Shown: positions 27,546 to 36,414, counted from the first letter of the stretch. The stretch: 64,000 nt of DNA from Thermosipho sp. (in: thermotogales) (GCA_030153605.1 JASKLO010000004.1:1-64000); one strand, 5' to 3'. Notes: a model not told the origin generated them from the sequence alone. Numbers and translations: made by a program.

Positions 27546-28600
27546 TTCCATCCCTCCTTATCAATTACACCAGAAACCATTACTGCTCCTTCTTCATCGT
27601 ACACAACAGCTATTTGACCCGGAGTAACAGCAAAGATAGGTTCTAATGATTCAACAAACATTTTATTATTTTCAATAAAAATGTTGCAGGGCACTTCTTT
27701 AAACTTTTTTCTAACTTTTACATAACCTTTTGCTTTTTTTGGTATTTCTTGAAGAAAATTTAAATCTGTAACCACAAATTTTGAAGAGTAAAGATCATTT
27801 TTATTTCCAACAATTAAAAGATTTTTATCAACATTTTTGCTTTTAACATACATCCTACTCCCTGTAGCAATTCCAATTTTTCGCTGTCCTATTGTATAGT
27901 TAAACAAACCTTTATGTGTTCCAATAACGTTTCCAGAAGCATCAATAATTAATCCATTTTTCTCTTGTACTCCATTCTCTTTTAAAAACTCTGAAATATT
28001 ATTGTCAGGGATAAAACATAAATCCTGAGAATCTTTTTTTGAATGAACATGTAACCCTAATTCTTTAGCAATATTTCTTATTTCTTCTTTGTCATACTCT
28101 CCATTTGGCAACAATATTTTATTTAACTTTTCTCTTTTAATTGAAGCAAGAAAATAAGATTGATCCTTTTCGACATTTTTTGCTCTAAACAATTTACCAT
28201 CAATTATTCGAGCATAATGTCCAGAAGATATGTAATCCATTCCATCTTTAACCATGACATCAAATAAAAGACCAAATTTAATCCAATCATTACAAAAATA
28301 ACATGGATTTGGTGTTCTTCCTCTCTTGTACTCATCTATAAAATATCTTATTATTGTTCTTCTAAATTCGTCTTCTAAATGAACTATTTTAAACTCTACT
28401 CCGAAAAAATGTGCAATTTTTTTTGCATCAAAGGTATCTGAAGGGCTACAGCAAACTTTGTGAGTTATTTTTTTTGTTAAAAAAACTTCATCGGGAACTG
28501 TTTTCATATGATATGCAACAACCTCATAACCTTTTTTTAATAATAAATACAATGCAACAGCACTGTCAACTCCTCCACTTAGACCAATCCCTACTTTTAT
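27542..28600 (-). CDS. mnmA: tRNA-specific 2-thiouridylase MnmA
   Basis: MnmA makes s2U34 in tRNA-Lys/Glu/Gln. Read from ATA at 28600 the protein is 352 residues and begins with the PP-loop SGGVDS (residues 8-13). The first conventional start (TTG 28552) would delete this ATP site. Catalytic Cys100 lies in TPNPCYFCND and the partner Cys in QDLCFIPD; TIGQRKG-like and SGHYARI motifs are present. AAAGGAGG (28616-28609) is 8 bases before ATA, which overlaps the upstream stop as ATAA. An Rrf2 regulator precedes it. Confidence 0.92.
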   Translation of the reverse strand: MKVGIGLSGGVDSAVALYLLLKKGYEVVAYHMKTVPDEVFLTKKITHKVCCSPSDTFDAKKIAHFFGVEFKIVHLEDEFRRTIIRYFIDEYKRGRTPNPCYFCNDWIKFGLLFDVMVKDGMDYISSGHYARIIDGKLFRAKNVEKDQSYFLASIKREKLNKILLPNGEYDKEEIRNIAKELGLHVHSKKDSQDLCFIPDNNISEFLKENGVQEKNGLIIDASGNVIGTHKGLFNYTIGQRKIGIATGSRMYVKSKNVDKNLLIVGNKNDLYSSKFVVTDLNFLQEIPKKAKGYVKVRKKFKEVPCNIFIENNKMFVESLEPIFAVTPGQIAVVYDEEGAVMVSGVIDKEGWN

Positions 28601-29040
28601 TTTGTTTTCCTCCTTTCAAATTCTTCACATTTCTTTAAATATGACTCTTTTAATTGATCTAAAGTTACTGATTTTAATGATTCTTCAAACTTTTCCATAA
28701 CAATCTCCCAAACTTCATTAATTGAACAAATTTCTGGAAAAACTACCTCTGAAGGTTCAACAAAACAGGTTATTGTTGTTTTCATATCATCAACAGCATT
28801 TACAACATCATAAATAGTAATTTCTTTAGGCTCCTTTGCTAATACATATCCTCCAAATTTTCCTTTGTATGATTTTAAAATACCATTTGAAGCTAATTGA
28901 GACAATATTTTTTGAGCAAATTCATAAGGAATTTGTGTTCTACACTTTTTGACAAGTTCGCTTGTACTTAATCTTCTTTTTTCTATGGAAAGAAGTAACA
29001 ACAACCTTAAAGCATAATCACTTTTCATAGTTATTGCCAT
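28597..29040 (-). CDS. Rrf2-family transcriptional regulator
   Basis: A 147-residue winged-helix regulator: MKSDYALRLLLLL, the HTH around SELVKKCRTQIPYEFAQKILSQLASNGILKSYKGKFGGY, and a C-terminal wing. The cluster region holds two Cys (CFVEPSEVVFPEIC) rather than the three of IscR, so a canonical [2Fe-2S] site is doubtful. It sits directly before mnmA, as Rrf2 genes often do in iscR-iscS-mnmA operons, but no cysteine desulfurase is present here. GGAGG lies 9 bases before the ATG. Confidence 0.88.
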   Translation of the reverse strand: MAITMKSDYALRLLLLLSIEKRRLSTSELVKKCRTQIPYEFAQKILSQLASNGILKSYKGKFGGYVLAKEPKEITIYDVVNAVDDMKTTITCFVEPSEVVFPEICSINEVWEIVMEKFEESLKSVTLDQLKESYLKKCEEFERRKTK

Positions 29041-29042
29041 TT

Positions 29043-30647
29043 TTATGTACCTCCATTTCTAAGAACATAAATTTCATATTCTTTAATACTATTCTTCCGG
29101 GCAGCATAAACGTCTTCAATGTAAATATCTATCCTATTTCCTTTAATAGAACTTCCAGTATCTTCTGCTATAAATATCTTCTTAAATGCAGGAATATAAA
29201 TTAAAGAACCTAGTGGAATTATTGATGGATCTACTGCCGCAGTAACCCATTCTCTAGCTACTTTACCAGTTCTTGTTAATTTAAAAGTAGGGTGTTCAGG
29301 AATTTTCCCATCATCCCATGGTGTATAAAATGTTATTTTAAAACTGCCTTTTAAAGAAAAAAGCAATCTGAAAGGATCTCTTGGTTCGCCATCAATCCAT
29401 AATTCAAAATGAAAAACATTTATAACTTTTCCAATTTTTTCATTTACTGAAACCCAATCTTCTTCTTCAAGTTTTGTTTCTATTCCCTTGTAAATTCCAA
29501 GAATACCATTCCCGTGATCTATAAATAAAATGTCATTACCTTTTACAGTAACTCTACCTGGAAGAATAGGATAAACATCCTTTCCAGGTGCAATAACATC
29601 TATTCCTAAATTTGTAATACCATTAATTGAATCACCAAAATAACTTAAAATATCATCGGGGTTAATTTCTTTCAAAGGAACATTTAAAAAGGTTTCAGGA
29701 TTATCAATAGGTATTTTTATTATTTGTCCAGGTGTAATCTTTTTAGGATCTTTGATATTATTAAAACTTATTAATTTTTGTACTCCTTCATTCCCCAAAC
29801 CATATTTTTTACTAATTTCATATAAAGTATCTCCTGGCCTTACTATATAATTAATATAGCCCGTCCTTAATTTTAAAAGTTCTATAATATCTTTTTCGCT
29901 AAACCTTTGTTTTAAAAAACTCAACTCCTCATTGATCTGTCTAATCAAAGCCAAATCTCTTTGTAATGTTTCTTCACTAGTTAGTGAATCAATTTTTCGA
30001 GCTAAAACATTTAAATTTTTCTCAATTGATTCTAGTTTTTCAAAATTATAAGTAATTTGATTAGTAGAGACCACATAATTTACATTAGTAGCTTCCTTAA
30101 TAACTTCAATCTCTTGAATAGTGTTTTTAAGAGCATTAAGGGATAACTCTAATTCAGAAAGTTTTTCTTCGATTTTTGAAATTTCCAAATATCCATTTTC
30201 AAATTTACTTACTGCTTCATTAACAATACTTTTAACATCATCAAGATTCAAATTTCTAGCTAGTGTTTCTACCTCATTTAGTCTGTAAATAATTGTTTTC
30301 AAACTGTATGCAGTTAATTCTGCAGTAACCTTATTTAATTGATTTTGAAGATTTGAAACTTCTAAAGCAATTTGTTTTACATAGTCTTCTAAATAACTAT
30401 AATCACTTTCTTTTTCTAAATCAGAAATTTTTTTCTCCAAAATTTTAATTTTATTATTTGTATTCGTCTTCAAAGATTCAACATTTTCTTCTAAACTTTT
30501 CAAACGCGATTCATGATTTTTTACAATCTCCTCCAACGATTCTACTCTTAATTGGAGTTTATTAAAATCATTATAAGAAACATAATTACAAGAAAATAAA
30601 AATATTAAAACAAAAAATAAAAGAAGTATATTCAATTCTTTTTTCAT
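29043..30647 (-). CDS. Lipoprotein with coiled coil, LysM, M23-like and 3D domains
   Basis: A 534-residue envelope protein. A signal peptide ends at the lipobox FLFSC (about residues 16-20). Residues 25-260 are a long coiled coil. LysM follows (YIVRPGDTLYEISKKYGLG), then an M23-like fold (GIDVIAPGKDVYPILPGRV, IDHGNGILGIY, HFELWIDGEPRDP). That domain lacks the first His and one of the HxH pair, so it is probably inactive. The 3D domain ends it (VAVDPSIIPLG-like DPSIIPLGSLIYIP, AEDTGSSIKGNRIDIY) with its three Asp. It should bind or cut peptidoglycan. The start at 30647 is 6 bases from GGAGG. Confidence 0.82.
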   Translation of the reverse strand: MKKELNILLLFFVLIFLFSCNYVSYNDFNKLQLRVESLEEIVKNHESRLKSLEENVESLKTNTNNKIKILEKKISDLEKESDYSYLEDYVKQIALEVSNLQNQLNKVTAELTAYSLKTIIYRLNEVETLARNLNLDDVKSIVNEAVSKFENGYLEISKIEEKLSELELSLNALKNTIQEIEVIKEATNVNYVVSTNQITYNFEKLESIEKNLNVLARKIDSLTSEETLQRDLALIRQINEELSFLKQRFSEKDIIELLKLRTGYINYIVRPGDTLYEISKKYGLGNEGVQKLISFNNIKDPKKITPGQIIKIPIDNPETFLNVPLKEINPDDILSYFGDSINGITNLGIDVIAPGKDVYPILPGRVTVKGNDILFIDHGNGILGIYKGIETKLEEEDWVSVNEKIGKVINVFHFELWIDGEPRDPFRLLFSLKGSFKITFYTPWDDGKIPEHPTFKLTRTGKVAREWVTAAVDPSIIPLGSLIYIPAFKKIFIAEDTGSSIKGNRIDIYIEDVYAARKNSIKEYEIYVLRNGGT

Positions 30648-30648
30648 T

Positions 30649-31536
30649 TTAACCCTCCAATAAAGCATTAACAAAATCTTCAGGGTCAAAAGGCTTTAAA
30701 TCATCAGCTTTTTCACCCAGACCAACAAATTTTATTGGAATACCCATTTCCTTAGCAATCGCTATTGCAATTCCACCTTTTGCCGTCCCATCTAATTTTG
30801 TTAATACTATGCCTGTTACATCAACAAATTTTTTGAAAATTTTTGCTTGCTGTAAACCATTTTGTCCAGTAACAGCATCTATAACAAGTAGCACCTCATG
30901 TGGAGCATCCGGAATTTTTTTCTTAATTACTCTATTAATTTTCTTTAATTCTTCCATTAAGTTTGTTTTTGTATGTAATCTACCTGCAGTGTCTAAAATA
31001 ACCACATCTTTTTCCTTTGCAAGAGCATGACTAACCGCGTCAAAAGCAACTGCAGCTGAATCAGAACCTTCCTGATGGGATATGAAAGTTGAATTTGTTC
31101 TTTCAGCCCAAATTTTTAGCTGATCAATTGCTGCTGCTCTAAAAGTATCACAAGCTGCTAATACTACTGATTTTCCAGAATTTTTAAAATACTCTGCTAA
31201 TTTACCTGCAGTTGTGGTTTTTCCTGAACCATTTACCCCTACCATACTAATAACAAATGGAGGTTTTTCTGGAAAATTTAATTTGTTATTTCCTGATAAA
31301 ATTTCAATTAATACTTTCTTTAAAGCTTCAAAGGAATCTTCTTCATTTAACTGTTCTATTTTTTCTAAAATATACTCTGTCGCTTCGATCCCTACATCAG
31401 ACAATATAAGTAATTCTTCTATTTCTTCCTTAATTTCTTCGCTGAGTTTTTGACCCTTAAGAATATTTTTTATTTTAACAAAAAAAGTTTCTCTAGTTTT
31501 TTTTAAACCTTCCTTAAATTTTTCAAAAAAACCCAC
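30649..31536 (-). CDS. ftsY: Signal recognition particle receptor FtsY
   Basis: The SRP receptor GTPase delivers ribosomes to the membrane. At 295 residues it has a short charged N-terminus and the NG domain: G1 GVNGSGKTTTAGKL, CDTFRAAAIDQL, G3 DTAGRLHTK, G4 TKLDGTAKGG and G5 GLGEKADDLKPF. GTG at 31536 is chosen because GGAGG is 8 bases upstream. It follows the methyltransferase gene by 14 bases. It lacks the long acidic A domain of proteobacterial FtsY. Confidence 0.96.
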   Translation of the reverse strand: MGFFEKFKEGLKKTRETFFVKIKNILKGQKLSEEIKEEIEELLILSDVGIEATEYILEKIEQLNEEDSFEALKKVLIEILSGNNKLNFPEKPPFVISMVGVNGSGKTTTAGKLAEYFKNSGKSVVLAACDTFRAAAIDQLKIWAERTNSTFISHQEGSDSAAVAFDAVSHALAKEKDVVILDTAGRLHTKTNLMEELKKINRVIKKKIPDAPHEVLLVIDAVTGQNGLQQAKIFKKFVDVTGIVLTKLDGTAKGGIAIAIAKEMGIPIKFVGLGEKADDLKPFDPEDFVNALLEG

Positions 31537-31550
31537 CTTTAGCACCTCCA

Positions 31551-32327
31551 CTACTTTTTCTTAATAACTCCATATACTACACCTGATTTTCTTGACAAAT
31601 ATTCTTCATCAAACAAAAATTTTATATTTTTGTACAAAGAATCTTTTATATTAGTCTTAATAACAACTCTTTCTTTTGTTATCCTAAGCATTTGTTCAAT
31701 ATCGCCAATATTTAAATTTTCATATACGGCAAAATTTCTCAAAGGATTTAAACTGTTACTCTGGTATATCGGATTTTCAAACATCGGGTCACAATAAACA
31801 CGATCAAAAAAATTATCTTCCACTTGACGAATATATTCCTTATAATTTGCAAAAATCAATTCTATTTTCTTTTTTGCTTTATTTATCCAATCTTCATTCG
31901 AATTATATCTTTCAAGTCCCCATTTAACAACTCTATAAATATGTATAGATCCCTCAGTAGCTATAACCTTTTTTGAAAAATGTGCTAACAATAATGCTTC
32001 TGAAGCTAGACCACAAGTGGCATCATAAACTACAGTTTCTTCTGTTGGCTTAACAGATTCTATTAAATAATCTTTTTCTCCATGTTTAATGTTTTCCATT
32101 CGAATTTTTGCAATTCCCTGATGAAAGAAAAACTCATTATTTCCCCATTTAATCGAAAGCATTAAATTTTTATCAACAACATAATAAAAATCAATTTTCT
32201 TATTCTTCAATTTTTCAGATAAATGTCTTCTATTTACATAACTAACGTTATATTCTCTAGCCAATTTTTTGGCAAGCTCTACCATCTCTTTTGTTGGGCG
32301 ATACGATGTTGTAACAACATACCTCAT
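31551..32327 (-). CDS. Putative RsmJ-like SAM-dependent methyltransferase
   Basis: A 258-residue protein. The N-terminal part (VTTSYRPTKEMVELAKKLA..YVNRRHLSEKL) and motif I (VYDATCGLASEALLLA) fit the YhiQ/RsmJ-related family (PF04445). FFDRVYCDPMFENPIYQ resembles the catalytic DPP/DPM motif IV. RsmJ methylates m2G1516 of 16S rRNA in E. coli; whether this homologue does so is unknown. Its ATG shares a base with the upstream stop (TAATG). Confidence 0.72.
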   Translation of the reverse strand: MRYVVTTSYRPTKEMVELAKKLAREYNVSYVNRRHLSEKLKNKKIDFYYVVDKNLMLSIKWGNNEFFFHQGIAKIRMENIKHGEKDYLIESVKPTEETVVYDATCGLASEALLLAHFSKKVIATEGSIHIYRVVKWGLERYNSNEDWINKAKKKIELIFANYKEYIRQVEDNFFDRVYCDPMFENPIYQSNSLNPLRNFAVYENLNIGDIEQMLRITKERVVIKTNIKDSLYKNIKFLFDEEYLSRKSGVVYGVIKKK

Positions 32328-32563
32328 TATTTTTCATCACTACTTTCTTTGTAATTTTTTAAGGTATTATATAAATCAATTTTCTTGTCATATTCAAATT
32401 TCAGTTCATTATACTTTGCTTCTAAATTTTTAACCTCTTTTAAATTCAGATTGTACCTTATTATTGAGCTTATTAATGTAACAAAAAGAAAAAGAGATAA
32501 TACAATTATAAAAGCAGAATAAATAAATAAAGGTAATTTCTTTTTTCTTTTATATGTTCTCAT
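32327..32563 (-). CDS. FtsL/DivIC-like single-pass coiled-coil protein
   Basis: A 78-residue protein with a basic N-terminus (MRTYKRKKK), one membrane helix (about residues 11-33) and a coiled coil (NLKEVKNLEAKYNELKFEYDKKI). This is the layout of FtsL, FtsB and DivIC, which bridge division proteins in the periplasm. Sequence identity to any is too low to call. The start at 32563 was chosen because GGAGG is 7 bases upstream. It lies downstream of minDE, which supports a division role. Confidence 0.6.
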   Translation of the reverse strand: MRTYKRKKKLPLFIYSAFIIVLSLFLFVTLISSIIRYNLNLKEVKNLEAKYNELKFEYDKKIDLYNTLKNYKESSDEK

Positions 32564-32578
32564 GAAAGACCTCCTCAA

Positions 32579-33319
32579 TTAATATGGGTAAGGAGAATCA
32601 ATTTTATTCCAAGAATTTGGATAGTAAATAATTGAAGTAGAATCGCCAAGCGATAGCGTGGAATAAAAAATGTTTTGATTGGTAACATAATATATTCCTT
32701 CATCTAATGATGCATCTACAGAATAAAAATTATTATTTTTTAGTAAATCATACACCAAATTTCCAGAACTATCAAGCCCTATTATCAATTTCAAACTCGA
32801 TACATCAGCTGTATTCGTTGAAATAGTTATAAAATTATTGGGAAAAGCTAAAGTTAAATCTGTCGATATTTTTTCTTCATTAATGGTTGCTTCGTATGTT
32901 AATTTTACCTTCAAATCTAAATTTAAAGTTATACTAGCTTGCTCTTCAATAATTAAATTAAGTGGTGTAATTATATTTTTATAAAATAAATCGTTTCTTG
33001 AATATACAATTAAAGATTCGTCGTTGTTTGAAAAATAAAAGGTTTTGTCTTTAAAAGTTAAAGTACTTGTAGGTTCAATACTTACTGAAATCAAATCACC
33101 AAAATTAAAATCATTTCCAAAAATCCTATTTCCATCAAATTCATAGTAAAATCCTTGATAAATTATCTGAAAATCTATTGTTTTAGTAGTTTCAGAATTT
33201 TCTAATAAATCATTTAATATTAATCCACAACCTGATAATATGAAAACTAAAACTAAAATAAAAATTATTTGAAATTTATGTTTGTAACTATAATCACGTA
33301 ACCATCTTGCTCTTGACAA
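32579..33319 (-). CDS. Putative lipoprotein of unknown function
   Basis: Not recognised. A basic n-region, a hydrophobic core (IIFILVLVF) and lipobox ILSGC (about residues 27-31) mark it as a lipoprotein. The rest is beta-rich with many Thr/Ser/Asn and no known motif. Start TTG at 33319 follows AAAGGGTG, overlapping the last 55 bases of minE. Alternatively an ATA overlapping the minE stop could serve, but that one has no SD. Confidence 0.6.
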   Translation of the reverse strand: MSRARWLRDYSYKHKFQIIFILVLVFILSGCGLILNDLLENSETTKTIDFQIIYQGFYYEFDGNRIFGNDFNFGDLISVSIEPTSTLTFKDKTFYFSNNDESLIVYSRNDLFYKNIITPLNLIIEEQASITLNLDLKVKLTYEATINEEKISTDLTLAFPNNFITISTNTADVSSLKLIIGLDSSGNLVYDLLKNNNFYSVDASLDEGIYYVTNQNIFYSTLSLGDSTSIIYYPNSWNKIDSPYPY

Positions 33320-33534
33320 TCAACTTTCACCCTTTCCAATGGGACATTGAATTTTTGAGAAACTATCCTTACTACTTCTCTCTTTATTTCTTCTGAATTT
33401 TTTGAAAAATTTTCAACTGGAATTTTGTGAACAGTTTCTCTTCTCCTACTCATCATATTTTCCAATCTTTTTAATGCTTCATCCTTAGAGCTGTGCTTCC
33501 TTGAATTCTTCTTGAATATATCTAAAAGCCACAC
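33265..33534 (-). CDS. minE: Cell division topological specificity factor MinE
   Basis: MinE stimulates MinD ATPase and drives its release from the membrane. The 89-residue product has an amphipathic start (MWLLDIFKK), the MinD-binding helix region (SKDEALKRLENMMSRRRE) and a C-terminal dimer domain (EEIKREVVRIVSQKF..VDCQEQDGYVIIVTNI). GTG at 33534 is preferred since GAGG is 8 bases upstream; the GTG at 33543 overlaps the minD stop. No minC is adjacent. Confidence 0.88.
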   Translation of the reverse strand: MWLLDIFKKNSRKHSSKDEALKRLENMMSRRRETVHKIPVENFSKNSEEIKREVVRIVSQKFNVPLERVKVDCQEQDGYVIIVTNINFK

Positions 33535-33539
33535 ACCAA

Positions 33540-34349
33540 TCACCTCTTTTTAAACAAAGAAACAAATTTACCTAACAAATTATTCTTACTTACAGTTATT
33601 AAATCATTTTCAATTGGCACATTTTCTCCTCTTAATCTTCTTGCAATATTATCAAAACTTTTTGCTATACCATTTTCGTTTTCAAGAACAAGAGGTAGTC
33701 CTTTATTAGTTGAAATTATTACTTCATCGGATTCCGGAATAACTCCTAATAATTTTATTGCTAGAGCCTTTTTTACATCTTCCTCTGTAAGCATTTCACC
33801 TTTTTTAGCCATATGAAATTTATATTTATTTAAAATTAGCAAAATATTATCTTCCGAAAAGCCAAAATTTTCTAACAAACCAATTACTCTATCAGCATCT
33901 GAAATTGCGGGAAGTTCAGGAGTAGTTACTATTATAGCTTGTTCAGAAGGAGCAACAGCATTTCTAAATCCTCTTTCAATGCCCGCAGGTGAATCTATAA
34001 TTATATAATCGAAATCAGACTTTAATTCATTAACAATATTTATCATATCTTCTGGAGAAACCATTTCTTTTGTGGCAATTTGTGATGCTGGTAATAAATA
34101 CAAACTTTTTATTAACTTATGTCTTACTAATGCCTCATGTGGGGATACATTACCCTTAATAACATCAATCAAAGTATAAATAATTCTATTTTCCAAGCCT
34201 AAAACCACATCTAGGTTTTTAAGACCAACATCAGCATCTATTACACACACTTTTTCTCCATACTTTGCCAGTGTACAACCTAAATTTGCAGAAACTGTTG
34301 TTTTACCAACGCCACCTTTCCCAGAAGTAACCACAAAAACTTTACCCAT
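33540..34349 (-). CDS. minD: Septum site-determining ATPase MinD
   Basis: MinD is a membrane-binding ATPase that places the division site. The deviant Walker A GKGGVGKTT lies at 10-18, DADVGLKNLDVVLG follows, then DYIIIDSPAGIERGF. The C-terminal amphipathic membrane-targeting helix (LLGKFVSLFKKR) is present. The ATG at 34349 follows an AGAGGTGG site. It lies downstream of prfB by 18 bases and upstream of minE. Confidence 0.95.
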   Translation of the reverse strand: MGKVFVVTSGKGGVGKTTVSANLGCTLAKYGEKVCVIDADVGLKNLDVVLGLENRIIYTLIDVIKGNVSPHEALVRHKLIKSLYLLPASQIATKEMVSPEDMINIVNELKSDFDYIIIDSPAGIERGFRNAVAPSEQAIIVTTPELPAISDADRVIGLLENFGFSEDNILLILNKYKFHMAKKGEMLTEEDVKKALAIKLLGVIPESDEVIISTNKGLPLVLENENGIAKSFDNIARRLRGENVPIENDLITVSKNNLLGKFVSLFKKR

Positions 34350-34367
34350 ATTTACCACCTCTAAATA

Positions 34368-35471
34368 TTATTTTTTACCCCCTGCAAAATAAATTAACTC
34401 AGCTTCTATAAACATATCTATATCTCCATCCATCACAGCATCTATATTCCCTGTTTCTACATTAGTTCTATGATCTTTAACCATTGTATAAGGTTGAAAA
34501 ACATAAGATCTAATCTGATTACCCCAAGAAATATCTTTCAATTCACCTTGAATTTCTTGGATTTCTTTTTGACGCTTTTCTAATTCCAATTGATATAACC
34601 TAGCTTTCAATACCTTCATTGCAGTTTCTTTATTTTGAAGTTGAGAACGTTCAGTTTGACATGTTACAACAATTCCAGTCGGTATGTGAGTAATCCTAAT
34701 AGCGGACTCCGTTTTATTTACATATTGACCCCCAGCTCCAGAAGCTCTATATGTATCAATTCTCAAATCATCTGGATTAATTTCAATATCTATATCATCT
34801 TCTATTTCTGGCAAAACATTTACAGAGGCAAAAGAAGTATGTCTTCTTTTATTAGCATCAAAAGGTGAAATTCTTACAAGTCTATGTACGCCTTTTTCAT
34901 ATTTTAAATAACCATATGCAAATTCACCTTTAATAAATAATGTAGCACTCTTAATTCCTGCTTCTTCACCAGGTTGATAATCAACAAGTTCTACATCAAA
35001 TCCTTTTCTTTCAGCCCATCTCATGTACATTCTGAGAAGCATAGAGGCCCAATCTTGAGATTCTGTACCACCTGCTCCAGGATGTATAGTGAGATAAGCA
35101 TTATTTGCATCAAACTTTCCGTTTAATATGAGTTCCAGTTCAAAATTCCTAACTCTTTTTTCAATATCTTCAATCAATTCATTAACCATTTCCATCATAC
35201 TTGGATCTTCTTCAGATAATTCGATTCCAGCTTCTAAATCTCCAAATTTCTCTTCTATTTCTTTCATGTCATCAATAATTTTCCTTATTCTTTGGGCTTT
35301 TTGAGATATTTCTTTCGCTTTTTTTGGATCATTCCAAAAATCTGATTGGCCCATAATATTCTCAAGTTCTTTTAATTCTTTTTCCTTTTCTTCAGGATGA
35401 AAAACCTGAATAATATCTTCATACTTTTTTTTAACTTCTTCTATTTTTTGCTTTAACTCGAATGCTAACAC
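34368..35471 (-). CDS. prfB: Peptide chain release factor 2
   Basis: RF2 ends translation at UAA and UGA. The 367-residue protein has the SPF recognition tripeptide (RISPFDANKRRHTSF) and the GGQ motif near residue 246 (GAGGQYVNK). The frame is continuous from GTG at 35471 (GGAGG 7 bases upstream): there is no in-frame TGA near codon 25. The autoregulatory +1 frameshift known from many prfB genes is therefore absent. Confidence 0.96.
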   Translation of the reverse strand: MLAFELKQKIEEVKKKYEDIIQVFHPEEKEKELKELENIMGQSDFWNDPKKAKEISQKAQRIRKIIDDMKEIEEKFGDLEAGIELSEEDPSMMEMVNELIEDIEKRVRNFELELILNGKFDANNAYLTIHPGAGGTESQDWASMLLRMYMRWAERKGFDVELVDYQPGEEAGIKSATLFIKGEFAYGYLKYEKGVHRLVRISPFDANKRRHTSFASVNVLPEIEDDIDIEINPDDLRIDTYRASGAGGQYVNKTESAIRITHIPTGIVVTCQTERSQLQNKETAMKVLKARLYQLELEKRQKEIQEIQGELKDISWGNQIRSYVFQPYTMVKDHRTNVETGNIDAVMDGDIDMFIEAELIYFAGGKK

Positions 35472-35484
35472 TGAAACTCCTCCT

Positions 35485-36396
35485 TTATAAACCTAAAATT
35501 GCAAGAAATAAGATAGCTAACATTGATGCAAAGAAAATTTGTTTAATATACACATATTTTTGTCTATTAACTGTTACGGTAATATTTCTTTCAACCTTTT
35601 CTTTTCCATTGTCTGCTGTAACTCTGACTAAATAATCACCATCATTTGCATTTTCACCTTTCCAGGTAAAATAATTATTGTATGGTCTACCCTCAAATGA
35701 CCTTTCAAAAATTAACTCACCAGTATTTTTATTAAAAATTTCAATTTTTACATTTGCATAAGTAGATAAATATATTTTTAAATTCCAGCTATCTCTATAC
35801 CAATCTCCGTTTGGCGAAAATTCAGTATAATTAGTTTGAATGTTCATTACCAACTCTCTAGGCTTAAAATCTAATTCAAATATTTTCACTTCTTTAAAAT
35901 CTAAAAATATTTTTTCTGTAATAGTTTCAAATCCAGGTGATGAAAAAGTAATTTGGTTAACTCCTGCAGGAATTTTTAAAGCCTCTGTTTCATTTTTAAT
36001 AGTTCCAAAATAATCTCCATTAACATATACATTTACAGGGTAAACATTCGAAAAAACCATAATTTTTCCTGCTTTTTGTAAATTAATATAAATTCTTAAA
36101 CCTTCTTTATCTATATACAAAACCTTTGAAAAAGGCATAAAATAATCGGCTTCTACTTTTAAAGTATGATACCCTTCCTCTTCAAATGCAATAATCAAAT
36201 AGCCGAATATATTAGTTTGACCTACTAAGTATCCATCAATATAAACATTAGCATAAGGAATACCCGTTTCTACCCACAAACCATACTCTGGTAATTTAGG
36301 AACATAACCAATATAAAGTGAAAAACTTAAATTTCCCGCAAACGTTAAAAATGCAGTGAAAATAAACATTAGAATAAAAAGTTTTTTTAAACTCAT
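35485..36396 (-). CDS. Secreted or membrane-anchored PEGA-domain protein
   Basis: A 303-residue envelope protein. The signal peptide ends near residue 20 (FTAFLTFAG). Two PEGA-like beta repeats follow (ANVYIDGYLVGQTNIFGYLIIAFEEEGYHTLKVE and VNVYVNGDYFGTIKN..GVNQITFSSPGFE). A FlgD-like Ig domain comes next (FSPNGDWYRDSWNLKIYLS...TWKGENANDGDYLVRVTA). The protein ends in a hydrophobic helix (FFASMLAILFLAILGL). Probably anchored outside the cytoplasmic membrane; exact role unknown. Confidence 0.7.
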   Translation of the reverse strand: MSLKKLFILMFIFTAFLTFAGNLSFSLYIGYVPKLPEYGLWVETGIPYANVYIDGYLVGQTNIFGYLIIAFEEEGYHTLKVEADYFMPFSKVLYIDKEGLRIYINLQKAGKIMVFSNVYPVNVYVNGDYFGTIKNETEALKIPAGVNQITFSSPGFETITEKIFLDFKEVKIFELDFKPRELVMNIQTNYTEFSPNGDWYRDSWNLKIYLSTYANVKIEIFNKNTGELIFERSFEGRPYNNYFTWKGENANDGDYLVRVTADNGKEKVERNITVTVNRQKYVYIKQIFFASMLAILFLAILGL

Positions 36397-36414
36397 TTTT
36401 TCACCTTCTTAAAA

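Noticed and set aside
35485-36414. Search for the missing AICAR transformylase half of PurH downstream
   Set aside because: The downstream gene is an unrelated PEGA protein in its own frame with its own SD; no remnant was found.
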